DNA from: Eunapius fragilis
Taxonomy: Eukaryota > Porifera > Demospongiae > Spongillida > Spongillidae
Length of the DNA stretch: 64,000 bases
Reading direction: 5' to 3'
Assembly (NCBI GenBank): GCA_963681505.1
Contig: OY811981.1
Coordinates: 1 to 64,000 of the forward strand
Each line of letters begins with the position of its first letter. Positions within the stretch are counted from its first letter, which is position 1. This document shows positions 29,432 to 39,733 of this stretch, piece after piece. A model generated the notes under the pieces. That model saw nothing but the letters and a program-made list of their open reading frames with translations. It did no database searches and had not been told where the DNA came from. Position numbers and translations under genes: made by a program.

Positions 29432-30516
29432 GGTACACATAACAGAAGGCTACACTCACTTGACTTGCTCACACATCATGCATGGGACCATTTTAGCGCC
29501 ATTCCACCTCACTGACTTGAGCACAGCAACTTTGCTACCTTCCTCGGCACACGTATAGGTCACTGTGGCCTAACAGAGGAGGGAGAGGTGTGTTGAGAAC
29601 TAGAAATACGATGTAATTCACATGTACCGTGACATCAACGTCCTTGCAAACCAGACACTCTCCGACTAGGTAATCTGGTGGTATGTCGTCCATGTGGAGG
29701 TCTACGGTTTCTGGTCTTTTCAATCTGAACTTACCATCCTGAAAGCAAACTTACAACTGAATAATCACATTTAACCCTTTTAAGGCTGACCTCATCACGA
29801 CAGTGCATGAATATCGGTCTAGCAACAGTGCAAGCTTTGCAAGTCTTACAGTATCCGTAGTAACGCTTCTTCAGGTCTGCAAATGTGTGTAAAGGTCACA
29901 TGGCTTTTAACCTTCAGTTTTCATTAAGTAGGACAAATAATTTGCTAACTCTACTTTTTTAAAAATAAATGGGACAATATCCATCCTTCTGGGCAGTTTT
30001 CCCGCAATGATCCTCTATGAAATCATAAAGTAATAAGGGCACTGGGTTTATTACATACGCGAGCGTTTTAATGAATAGAAATTCCACTCCCAGGCAATTA
30101 ATTTCATGCTTCCACCAATGATCGTACAGTGCTTCCTACCAATGATCGAACAGTGCTTCCTACCAATGATATCATACCTATGATCGTGCTGCCTTGGCGA
30201 CGTTGTACCGAAGGGTCTCTTCTGTGAAGCCACACTTGCTCGATACGATCGCTCGGAAAAACATCCTGCGTGGTTAGAAAATGGTGATCGTTGCAATATG
30301 CTTCTTGCAGCTGTGTTTTACCTGAAGGACTGAACTCTCGGCTATCTCGACGCCCAGGTACAACAGGTAGAGAGACAATGGAGGAGACACGCCAAAGTGC
30401 TCTCCAATCGGAACCAACGCATCTCGCACTTGCAAGTGCCTGGGAAATTGGAATATCTTTTTTTTCCCGCCTGCTGGATACCTTACATCAATCGATATCG
30501 TTTCTTCAGCGGCCAT
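27527..30516 (-). CDS. Parkin-like protein B, UBL-RING0-RING1-IBR, no RING2
   Basis: Ten exons in phase: 30322-30516, 30178-30265, 29791-29876, 29628-29738, 29460-29569, 29062-29204, 28870-28940, 27796-28035, 27647-27730 and 27527-27577, about 392 residues. A ubiquitin-like start (MAAEETISIDVRYPAGGKKK) leads to a RING0-like region (YYGYCKTCKACTVARPIFMH, GECLVCKD, VPCMMCEQVK). RING1 follows (IFVFSCSSRHTLCLDCFSRY, GFSVCCPG), then DQHHFKMV and the IBR (CVGCMKEIH, VTCPSCRAGYCANCKKAWHE). The protein then stops with KISSAMAAKSCWHGN. UBL plus RING0 plus RING1 is the parkin signature. The RING2 domain with the catalytic cysteine is absent, so ligase activity by the RBR relay is not expected. A tandem paralogue lies upstream. 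Confidence 0.85.
28100..28615. repeat. About 42-bp minisatellite in parkin-like B intron
   Basis: About 12 copies of a unit containing CACCATCAGCCCTGTTACCC and CCACCTCCTCATCA, between exons 27796-28035 and 28870-28940. Confidence 0.93.
28655..28835. repeat. GTGGATGAGGT repeat
   Basis: Imperfect 11-12-bp units in the same parkin-like B intron, next to the 42-bp array. Confidence 0.88.
29346..29430. repeat. Two (CA)n tracts
   Basis: CA runs separated by ATAACAGAAGGCTACAC, which is itself repeated after the second run. Confidence 0.9.
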
Positions 30517-30832
30517 TTCAAGAGCGTCAGAGCGGGGGACTTCCCCCGATGCACGAGCTCATTTGCTTACGTCATTTACGTATTATTTTAACAAAAAAGT
30601 GTTTGAGATTCAATTTTGATTAGCGCAAAGCCCCTACACTTAGCGCATATAAACTGGGCCAATGGTCTCCTATCATAACATTACAGGTGTTTAATTTTTC
30701 ACTCTGGTCCACCACAAAGTCATGTACAAAAAAAAAAAAGAAGTGAAATTACATCACAGTGTGATGAAAGTGCTCAAAACAAACGTTCAGTTTCATTGAG
30801 AACAGGTCAAACATCAATGCCACACCCACCAC
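30517..30832. promoter_or_regulatory. Intergenic spacer between tandem parkin-like genes
   Basis: About 315 bp between the stop of copy A and the start of copy B. It must hold the A 3' end and B promoter. No RING2-coding sequence is found here. Confidence 0.5.
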
Positions 30833-33323
30833 TCATGATGGAGTCCACCTCCCCTTCTTAGCATTGGCAGGTTTAATACTAAACTGTTAGGCAGAAACAG
30901 GTAACATGATCACATGAACATGCACAACACCACACCACACATGTACACACACCACACACACACACCACACCTCACACATGCATACACACCACACATATGC
31001 AAATACCATACATACAAACACACATCACACGTGCACACACACCACACCTCACCATGCACACACACCACACATATGCACATACCATACATACACAAACACA
31101 TATCACACACCACACCTCACACATGCCCACACACCACATTTTGTTCCTTTTTCTCTTCAGTGACAGGTCTGCACTCTCCATCATGCCAACCCATTTTGCA
31201 CCGACAGCAATAAATTTTCTAGTACAATGCAATGGATCAAATGATATCCAAATATGACACACCCCATATGACATGCCTGACATCACATGACACTCACATG
31301 ACATGCCTGACATCACATGACACTCTCATGACATGGGTGACACTCACATGACATGCCTGACATCACATGACACTCACATGACATGCCTGACATCACATGA
31401 CACTCACATGACATGCCTGACATCACATGACACTCACATGACATTTCACACATGACACTCGTCCTCTGCTCCTTGGAATGGGTGGAGCCTGGACGGAAGA
31501 AGTGATCCTCCTCCAGATCATCACGAGCCATCCAATCCCTGCTACACTCTCCTGCACAACTGGATCTGGTGGTTCCTCCCTCACAGGAGACATGTCTATC
31601 TCATTCTTACACTCACACAAGATGCTGCTGTCTGGTAGGTCCAAATGAGACGCTGATTTGTCCTTGTAGTCAGAGTACTGCAATGGCCCCATGGGTGGGC
31701 ATTATAAAGAGCGCTGGTAAGCATTGCATCACTGGGAGGGGAGGAGCTTACAAATGATCCACCCTTAGCCACCAGACGGAAGTGGTGGGGATCAAGGACT
31801 GGGGACTCCATACACTGGACATCTGGAGATCACACAGCGTTGGTATGAAAATGGTTGGCTGGGTAGACCCCACCATCACACCCCACCCCACCACCACACC
31901 ACACCATCACACCACACCCACCATCACACCACACACCCCACCACACACCCCACCAACACGCCCCACCAACACACCCCACCACCACGCCCCACCAACACAC
32001 CCCACCACCACACCACACCCCACCACCTCCACCATATGCCTATTAAAACAGGTAAACAGGGGGTGTGTCTCTCACCTTGCACAGGACAGCTGACAGAGTA
32101 CCCAACGTCTTTAAATGTGCGGAACAGATCAGACCTCAACATCACTTGGCAGTAATTCCCAAAGCATGACACACACATGCAGTGGAGATGAGGACAAGGG
32201 AACACAAATACTTCTTCACTGTAAAATAGAAGTCTGATTATATAGTAGTATTACTGGTAGTGTACAAGCAGTATACTAGTAGTGTACAAGCAGTATACTA
32301 GTAGTGTACTAGCAGGATACTACGTATTGGTAAGGAGTGTGGCTAGTACAAAATCACAGAAGCCCTATAGCTCTAAGTTGTGAAGCTATCAGGAGAACAT
32401 CCATCCATCCATCCACTCACCCATACACCACCACTCACCCACCCACCCACCCCCGTTTGCTGGATCTGCCACTCACATCAGCATATACAGAGTTATACAG
32501 AGTTATACAGAGTTAAACAGAACTGTACAATGGATATATGATAACATACGCTTTTTGTTCGCAGTTAATACAAGGAATCTGTGGAGTGTTCTTTCTGACT
32601 AGCCTCAAGAAGATAATATCTCTGGCTCTACATGACATACATTGAAAAGTTACCTTGGCCTGTTCACAGGACCAAACCCTAATGTTAGTACTCTATCAAG
32701 AGGCCAATAAGAGGTAACCTCACCTTGCAGCCGTCCATTTTGCAGGAAAGACACTTGCCCGAAAGATCAATAACGTCTGAGTGGTAGTCAGGTATAGCCG
32801 TGCTGCTAAACACGAAGTTCTCCCCCTGTGTGCGTGGTCATGGGCATGGGTCACAATTAAGGACTATCATTTTTAATTACCTCTTTTACTGGACAATGGC
32901 TGACGATTGGCCGCGCGTTCACTAGAACTTTGCAAGTACTGCAGTAGCCGAAGTACTTGTCGTGGTCTTGCAAACCCTCCACGACGGCCGTCTTTACGGG
33001 CACGTTCGTCTTACTCACAAGCTGCACTACAGTCGTGCCGTCGAAGCTCTAATAACCGACAATCGTCAGAGCATATATGACGCAAAGGCTGAGTGGAAAG
33101 GGCTTACGCCAATAGTCGCGTCTTCTTTCATGACGCGACCACAGTGGAGCAGCGATAGCGCGAGTGGGTCATCACGCAGGTTAAATGTCGCTACCACTTC
33201 ACTTAGAGCGTCACACACTTTGGTGGTCTTGAAAAACCTGAAAACCTCCCTTTTTCTCCCATGATCCACCGTCAGTGTGACCACTTCACCAGTTACGGCC
33301 CGTTGTGCTGCGTTGGCCATCAT
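30833..33323 (-). CDS. Parkin-like protein A, UBL-RING0-RING1-IBR, no RING2
   Basis: Nine exons in phase: 33108-33323, 32881-33048, 32724-32825, 32550-32653, 32076-32218, 31752-31822, 31438-31677, about 31138-31218, and 30833-30883, about 391 residues. A UBL-like domain (VVTLTVDHGRKREVFRF to TIGSFDGTTVVQLV) precedes RING0 (KYFGYCSTCKVLVNARP, GKCLSCKMDG, VTFQCMSCRA, PCINCEQK). RING1 follows (VFVFPCPHLHCMCVSCFGNY, GYSVSCP), then DPHHFRLVAKGG and the IBR (CECKNEIDMS, RVSCVKCHKIYCCRCKMGWH). It ends NAKKGRWTPS. Exons of 143, 71, 240 and 51 nt match copy B exactly in length, so both come from one ancestor that already lacked RING2. An intron in the UBL/RING0 region of B is absent here. Confidence 0.85.
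30912..31137. repeat. CA-rich tandem repeat
   Basis: Imperfect units such as ACACCACACATATGCACATA in the last intron of parkin-like A. Confidence 0.85.
31262..31440. repeat. 30-bp minisatellite copied from a 5' splice site
   Basis: Five to six copies of a unit containing GACATCACATGACACTCACA. On the gene strand each copy repeats ATGTCAT followed by GTGAGTGTCATG. This is the junction of exon 31438-31677, which ends ATGTCAT with donor GTGAGT. The array starts exactly at that boundary. Confidence 0.9.
31868..32032. repeat. CACCCCACCA simple repeat
   Basis: A/C-only low-complexity tract in a parkin-like A intron. Confidence 0.88.
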
Positions 33324-33434
33324 AGGAGATGGTTATTATTAAAACATTTTAATAATCTCTACTAGCTGTATTTAAATATTTCTAGCTACTATACAATAAA
33401 ACTACTACTAACAGAATTAAATAATTCTATGTAC

Positions 33435-34282
33435 TTAAGTAAACAGCCTGAAAGCTCTGAGTAGAATGGCCCTCATTAGGGTTAAACGTCCATAGAGGTC
33501 AGCAATAACTTTTGACTTTGGTTGTGATGAGACAGTAGCCAGATGAGATGCCAATCGTGAAAATGTTTGCATTGCCTCTTGACCCCAATTGCAGTATGTC
33601 TCCATGACAATGGGAATGCACATGTGTCCAATCCAACTCATGGCACTTTATGTCATTGGCTATGTGGTTTCGGGTTTGTGTAGCCAGAGCTGCTGCTCCA
33701 GCCACATGACTAGCCTCAGAAAGGTTGGGCAGAGTGAACGTGGAGAAGTAACAGCAATATCAAATGCCGCTGGCTTTCCTCTTTCCCACCCTTCTACAAG
33801 CACATCAGCAGGACAAAAGTGGTTGTGGTCAGGAGTGAGCTCACTACACATCTCAATCCTCAGTTGGTTGTGCCAATCACTGCATCTCCGCCTTGCTTAT
33901 ACGACAGCATGGTGGCCAAGAGGGTTAAGAGCGACTTCAGGACAAAGAGAACACAGGGAACCTCTGGAGGTATCCATACCAAGCCATCACTTAATAGCAA
34001 TGTCCACTCTAATTCCTGACATTTGGGACCATTGGTGAGTAGCTTGCGGGTCCCCGCTGCCATAGATGGTGCACCAGACATTCCGTCTGACTTCCTTAGT
34101 ATGGCTGGGCAGAGAGGTGATGTTACAGTGATATCAAATGCTGCAGGCTTGCCCCTGTCCCACCCAGCAATGAGCACATCTGCAGGTCTGGTGTGGCTGT
34201 GATCTCTGGTGAGACCATGACCCTTCTCCACACTCACACTCAGATAAGCTTGTCGACATAAGTCCACGAAGACATCACACAA
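33435..34282 (-). pseudogene. Retroelement 3'-end fragment, partly duplicated
   Basis: The minus strand encodes, with frame breaks, two copies of a block with RPADVLIAGWDRGKPAAFD (34.1-34.2 kb) and PADVLVEGWERGKPAAFDIA (33.7-33.8 kb). Each is followed by VTSP and a degenerate helical tail. The second ends TFSRLASHLATVSSQPKSKV and DLYGRLTL. The D-x(n)-FD pattern is reminiscent of a restriction-endonuclease-like fold as carried by some non-LTR elements; that is an inference. The fragment at 7765-7905 shares the tail. No intact reverse transcriptase is present. Confidence 0.55.
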
Positions 34283-34638
34283 GTGTCTGTGCTACACCAC
34301 CACATCTCCCCGTGGTGACCTTGGAGTTATGGGCAATGACTGCCTGCTTAAGGGGTAGGCCATTGAAACCTCACAGTATTATTACACATTGTAATGTTGT
34401 TAATATTACAATTAAAAGTGACTTTCGAGTTGATCATTACTCTGAAATTTAAAAAGCCAGTTATCTTTTATTTGGTCAGGCAGACATTTTGAACATAGCA
34501 CCACACAGACAGGGCAATGTTGACATACATATAAAAAATATAACAAGAAGTTGTATGTCATCTTCTTGACACATTGATCTGTTCAGCTGTAGCAGCAGAG
34601 ATGGCCAAAGGTTAAGCAGGGGCAAACTAAAGCCCTCC
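34283..34638. other. Spacer, no gene seen
   Basis: AT-rich sequence between the retroelement remnant and the 3' end of the RUN-domain gene. Nothing recognisable. Confidence 0.5.
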
Positions 34639-35212
34639 TCACCTACCAACATGTCTGCACACTACACTGGCTAGTTCTGGGGATGCAGCCTCACAAACGT
34701 GAGCTGTTCCACCAGTGAGTCCTGAGCTGGCCAGCAACACAAAGCATGAGCTGTGGATCCGCCCCCTGCCACACCCCCACACAGAGGCACAAGGGTACTG
34801 AGCCAGGACCTGGGAACAGAGGTAGGAGGGGCCTGACCAGTAGGAGGGGCCTGACCAGTAGGAGGGGCCTAACCAGTAGGAGGGGCCTGACCAGTAGGAG
34901 GGGCCTAACCAGTAGGAGGGGCCTAACAAGTGGGAAGGGCTTAACAAGTAGGAGGGGCCTAACAAGTGGGAGGGGCCTAATAAGTAGGGGGGCCTAACAG
35001 TAGGAGGGGCCTAGTTAGTGTGGGGTCTAATTAGTGGGGAGGGTCTAACCTTGTCCTTATTCAAAATGATCACGTTTGAGGCACAGGTGCACAGAACAAC
35101 CTCCAGAGGCACAGACATAGTAGAGATGTCCCCTTTATCTTTATCACATAAAACATTTGCTGTAGCCATCGTCAAAGATACCAGTGAATCAATCAGATCT
35201 TCTGTTAACTGA

Positions 35213-35255
<43 letters not shown>

Positions 35256-38046
35256 GGAGTCATCCATACTTAAGGACTCTACATTAGTGATGTTTACACA
35301 ACTTTGAGCCCTTATACCCTCACCACCAGGTGCCCTTATACCCTCACCACCAGGTGCCCTTATACCCTCACCACCAGGTGCCCCTACACCCTCACCACCA
35401 GGTGCCCTTGTACCCTCACCACCAGGTGCCCTTACACCCTCACAGGTGCTCACCTCATCAGCAGGAGTGTCGTTTTTGGACAAATGCAACACCCCATAGT
35501 TGATACTGATAGATGAAAAGTAGCCATCTTATAGCATGTACTGTCATACTCACACACATGCACACACACACACATACACACCGGTCCCCATCCACCTGGA
35601 TAAACGGAGAGGGACTGAACAGTGGTAAGGAGTTAATGGCTTCAGTATGGCTGTTTGAACTAGTCAGCTTCCTGATTCTTGAGTCAAGAGGGTCAAATGA
35701 GGCACCATCTTGTAAGAACCTCTGCAAGGCACATGGCTGACCCAATGAAGAACCCTCTTCCCCAGCCCATTCAAACCTTCACCAGAGTCAAGTCAGTTGA
35801 GTCCACAGATTTCTGACCAACAACAGTCCTGAGCTGTGTGCAAAACACCATAAGCCACTCCCATACCAGACCATAACTCCTCATCCCCAGACCACAACTT
35901 CTCATTCCCTTCCAAATGTCCTCTTCCCCAGACCCCTCACTCACCCGGGCTTGTGACATATCATAAACAGGCTCTCCACAAATCTCATCAAGGATGTCAC
36001 CCACCTCCGCTCCTGCCTGAGGGTTGTCATGTTGTCATGGGGACCAGAAATAGATATCATGTGACCATGATGGACATCATGCCACTATCAGGACTTGCAT
36101 ACATACACATGCACACACACACACATGCACACACACATGCACACACACACACGCACATACACACACATATGCATACACACACACCACACACACACACGCA
36201 CACACACACACACACACACACATACACAAGCCTTACCTGTTCAGCCAGACACCCTTTCTCCACTTCCACAATAATTGCTCGGTGATCTATCTGGCTGTGT
36301 ATGGGTGACATCATATATGTAAAGTTATTAACTTGTGGAGCTAATAGTTATCAGACATCATTAAGAACAACATCAAATAATAAAAATTCCCCTCCTTCCC
36401 TCCCCTTTCAAGAAGGTGTGGTCACCATGACACCACTTACCCAACTTCAATATCCAGTATTCTAATTGGTGCCAGCTTACAATACTGGAAGACCTTAAAT
36501 TGCATGGCTAGTGTTACACATGATATCACATGACCAGCACTTACTGGGATGGTCCATGTCTCATTCAGAAAGCTGCATATGCCTACATTAAGGTTAAAAT
36601 CCAACTCTGTAAGCTCAAACAGCAGGGCCATAAGGGTCTCTGAACGTGGGAGGAGGGATGGGGAGGAGGGTGGAGGGTGGGGAGGAGGAGGGATGAGATG
36701 TGGTGGAATAGTTGAAGAACACGAAGTACCTCTCAGTTCTGGATTTGCTATGATGGCATCATCACTGTACCAGTACTGTAATAGATTAGGTGAGTTACTT
36801 AAAAGCACTTTACGAATGCATAACAACTTTAAAATGTACATGTAGGGGTTAATGCTAAAGCTATACATGTGTAGGAGTTAATGCTTAAGCTATACATGTA
36901 GGGGTTAATATTAAAGCTATAAATGTAGGGGTTAATGTTAAAGCTACACACGTAGTGTTAATGTTAAAGCTATACAAGTAGGGGTTAATGCTTAAAGGGG
37001 TTAACAGATGTACCAGGTGTGTGCTGTCTTTCAGCTGGCAACAGAGTGTAGATCATATGCATCTCTCCCTCCTCCCTCCCCTCCTCCCTCTCATTCTCCC
37101 TTCCCTCCTCCCTCTCCCAAATGCTCTAGCCCTTACAGCTGTGAGTTTTCTGTTCCCTCCAAGGTGCTCTATTGGCACAGAGATGACCTTTTGCACCAGA
37201 GCCTTCCGTATGAAGCACCTCCCCCTTCCCTGTAATGAGTGCAACTGTGGACAGTGTACCAGGAAGCAATTAAACCAGACCAGGTGACCCAGGGGTAGGC
37301 CTGGGAACCTACCATAGGTGACTCAGCTATTTCGGTCACCATTTTCCTCAGAATTGGGTTTTGTCTATTGAGATCGTGCAGGGGAGAGATTGGTGTGGAG
37401 GAGGGATGGTGTGGAGGAGGGATGGTGTGGAGGGATGGTGTGGAGGGATGGTGTGGAGGGATGGTGGGAGGAGGGATGGTGTGGAGGAGAGATTGGTGTG
37501 GAGGAGGGATGGTGTGAGGTATAGGCATAGCTAACTTGGCATTGTAATAGTAGTCTTGCAGCGGCTCAATCCAAGACCAGTAGTCCTGCGGGTATAACCC
37601 GAACCACGAGTTGGGTTCTTATGTGCGTGCAAGTATGTCGTGCAAGTATGTGTGCGCACGAAGGAAGGTAACGTGTGCACGAAGGAAGGTAACGTGTGCA
37701 CGAAGGAAGGTAACGTGCGCATCGTGTGTCTACATATACTGTGGTCCCGTACGTTTGAGGCCATTTCTGAACACGCCCTCCAGCACCTCGCAGAGAGGTA
37801 TTAGGTGGTAAGAGCCATCTTTAATCGGCAGTGGTGCGCGTTTCAGCAGAATTAATATACCTACATGTAAGGGTGAGGCATCATACTCTTTCTATTCTGG
37901 GCTAGCTTTGACCTTCAACCGAAAGTCGGTACCGCCCACACTCATTAACCCCTGCCAGTGCCAGTGTGTAGTGTGCGCGCGGGAAGAGGCTTACCTCGCA
38001 GTTGGTCTAAAAGTGGACAACTCGTCGCCGTCGGCCGTTTGCTCAT
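34639..38046 (-). CDS. RUN-PDZ-PTB-like multidomain protein
   Basis: Fifteen exons in one consistent frame: 37995-38046, 37753-37860, 37536-37617, 37313-37364, 37137-37229, 36730-36775, 36545-36639, 36441-36484, 36237-36294, 35945-36016, 35777-35833, 35582-35736, 35454-35505, 35050-35208 and 34639-34809, about 431 residues. The N-terminal half reads as a RUN domain: IPLCEVLEGVFRNGLK, DYWSWIEPLQDYYYN, NPILRKMVTEIAES, GRGRCFIRKALVQK, ALLFELTELDFNLNV. A PDZ-like module follows (HRAIIVEVEKGCLAEQAGAE, VGDILDEICGEPVYDMSQAR). The C-terminus (INYGVLHLSKND, PLEVVLCTCASNVIILNKDK, VLAQYPCASVWGCGRGR, SSCFVLLASS) resembles a PTB domain of the RabGAP type. RUN domains bind Rab/Rap GTPases, so a vesicle-traffic scaffold is plausible. 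I know no named gene with this order. A final exon beyond 34639 is possible. Confidence 0.72.
34825..35015. repeat. 18-bp minisatellite
   Basis: About ten copies of AGTAGGAGGGGCCTGACC with variants. It starts within 20 bp of the acceptor of the last RUN-gene exon. Confidence 0.92.
35215..35256. repeat. (GT)n microsatellite
   Basis: Pure GT run five bases beyond the acceptor of exon 35050-35208. Confidence 0.95.
35310..35453. repeat. 24-bp minisatellite abutting a 5' splice site
   Basis: Six to seven copies of a unit containing CACCAGGTGCCCTTATACCC. On the gene strand each reads GGTGAGGGTATAAGGGC, so every copy holds a donor-like GGTGAGGGT. The array begins at the real donor (GAG then GTGAGC) of exon 35454-35505. 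Confidence 0.9.
36108..36226. repeat. (CA)n tract
   Basis: Interrupted CA repeat running to within about 10 bp of the donor of RUN-gene exon 36237-36294. Confidence 0.92.
36838..36990. repeat. About 31-bp repeat
   Basis: Five copies of GTAGGGGTTAATGCTAAAGC-type units in a RUN-gene intron. Confidence 0.85.
37378..37518. repeat. GTGGAGGAGGGATG repeat
   Basis: Imperfect 13-22-bp units between RUN-gene exons 37313-37364 and 37536-37617. Confidence 0.9.
37668..37712. repeat. 19-bp triplication
   Basis: Three copies of GTGCACGAAGGAAGGTAAC in the second RUN-gene intron. Each contains a donor-like GGTAAC. Confidence 0.85.
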
Positions 38047-38990
38047 TGCCCGCAAGTAAAAGGGTTAAACCACACACCACACTTGCGTCATTTACATGCA
38101 AACTCATGTAAACTATACTGTGTGTAGTACATTCATGAGGAGAGGCCTCATGCGACCGTATAAATCTACCCCCTTAGGGCCGTAGCGTCCAGTCCGGCCA
38201 TGGCCGGACCGGTTTTAGCCTAGCCTACTTCCAATTATTAGGTTAATACTATAATTTATTAAATCCCTCATGATCTCCCACCCTCACTCCCACCAATGGC
38301 CGTACCGGTTTATTTAACGGCCCTGCCCCTCGACCTCGCATTGCCGCTCATTTATGTCTTGTATTACAGAGGCGGATACAGAGGGGGTTGAGATGAAATT
38401 CACAATAAATTTTCAACATTTAGGACTCAAAAATGCCATATATGGAAAAAGTTGATCGTAAAAATAATCTCCCCCCCCCCCCCCCCCCCCCCCCCCCCAA
38501 AAGCCTCTCGTACATTGAATGCCTAATTCAAAGAATCGAGCAGGAAACCGTGCACGCACTTTGCACAGCTATATCTCCGTAACGGATAATTAAACGAACA
38601 AAACAAGATAGTCTCGTACCCAGAGCATTATCGCATAATGTACAATATTACCATTTTGCGATAATGCGTACGTAACGTGGGTCTGGGTACGAGACTATAG
38701 CGACAGGACCCTTCTACGTACGCAACGACGATTTGCCGTCCGTCTCCTACCGGAAGATGTGGCCGTATTGAACCATAAAGGGTATCGGACCTTAATTGTA
38801 ACGTCGGTATCCAGCACGAGTATAAGTCACCAAAATGAATTTTCACATATAGTAAAGGTGTGTGTATGTTTAAAAAAAATAGAAACCCGACAGCTTTAAG
38901 ATACATCGATTTGTTTTTATGCTATATAAAGAAATCCAGAATTCTTAGAGACCCATTTTTTCATAATGATAACGTTCCATATATCAGTAC
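38047..38990. other. Intergenic boundary before satellites
   Basis: Upstream of the RUN-domain gene. It holds a 28-bp poly-C run (38471-38498) and the foldback element at 38610-38696. No gene seen. Confidence 0.6.
38610..38696. mobile_element. MITE-like foldback, same ends as 8690-8796
   Basis: Starts AGTCTCGTACCCAG and ends CTGGGTACGAGACT, with flanking ATA/TAT extending the dyad. An inner pair GCATTATCGCA / TGCGATAATGC makes almost the whole 87 bp foldable. The terminal 14 bp match the element at 8690-8796, so these are two copies of one short element family. Confidence 0.72.
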
Positions 38991-39179
38991 GGGGATATAA
39001 GTCTTCTAGTCCAGTCTTCTAGGCCAGTCTTCTAGGCCAGTCTTCTGACTCGTGCAGGAGTCAAGTACCTCTATGTATAACTCCTGCAGGAGTCAAGTGT
39101 CACTATGTACGACTCGTGCAGGAGTCGAGTCTCTCTATGTATGACACCTGCAGGATGCAAGTATCTGAACCAGCGGGAG

Positions 39180-39733
39180 CAGGTTCAATATAGGATTGAT
39201 TGACGGTTGATGAATGTCATTAAGAAACTTCACTAGCGTCTGGAGGGACAACGGAGAAACGGATCGCTTATCTCGAAATCGCGATGGAATGAGAGCACAA
39301 CGATCTACAGTTCTACGTTGGTACCGTGTCATAAAACGGTGTGGTTATAGAGAAACAAACAATTTCCTGGTTCTCGTGCCCAGTCCTAAAATAATTCTCC
39401 ATCGTCGTCTTCTTCTCCTCCTCCTCCACCACCACCTCCTCCTCCTCCTCCTCCTCCACCTCCTCCTCCTCCTCCTCCCCCCTCTTCCTCCTCCTCCTCC
39501 TCCTCCTCTGATGTAAAAAGCATGGAAACAAGAGTGACAGAAATTTTACTGGAAAATTGAAATAGGCCTATATTTAGCACACTCACAATATAACAGCGCA
39601 TGCCTGACTAATGGGCTAAATATAGGCCTATTTCAATTAAAATTTCTGTCACTCTTGTTTCCATGCTTTTTACACCAGCATTGGTCAATCCTATATACCA
39701 ACAACTCTCTCGTTAGAGAATGTTTTTATTTAC
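39180..39733. mobile_element. Insertion with inverted repeats inside satellite 1
   Basis: About 550 bp of non-satellite sequence splits the array. It contains a CT-rich trinucleotide tract (39405-39510) and a large inverted repeat. The left arm, about 39513-39577, contains TGTAAAAAGCATGGAAACAA; the right arm, about 39612-39677, holds its reverse complement. Outer ends carry TATAGGATTGA near 39190 and TCAATCCTATA near 39690 in inverted orientation, suggesting terminal inverted repeats. No coding frame is credible. Confidence 0.65.

Noticed and set aside
34639-34965. N-terminal extension of the last RUN-gene exon with repeated GPSYWLGPSY
   Set aside because: This part is translation of the 18-bp intronic minisatellite upstream of the acceptor at 34809.
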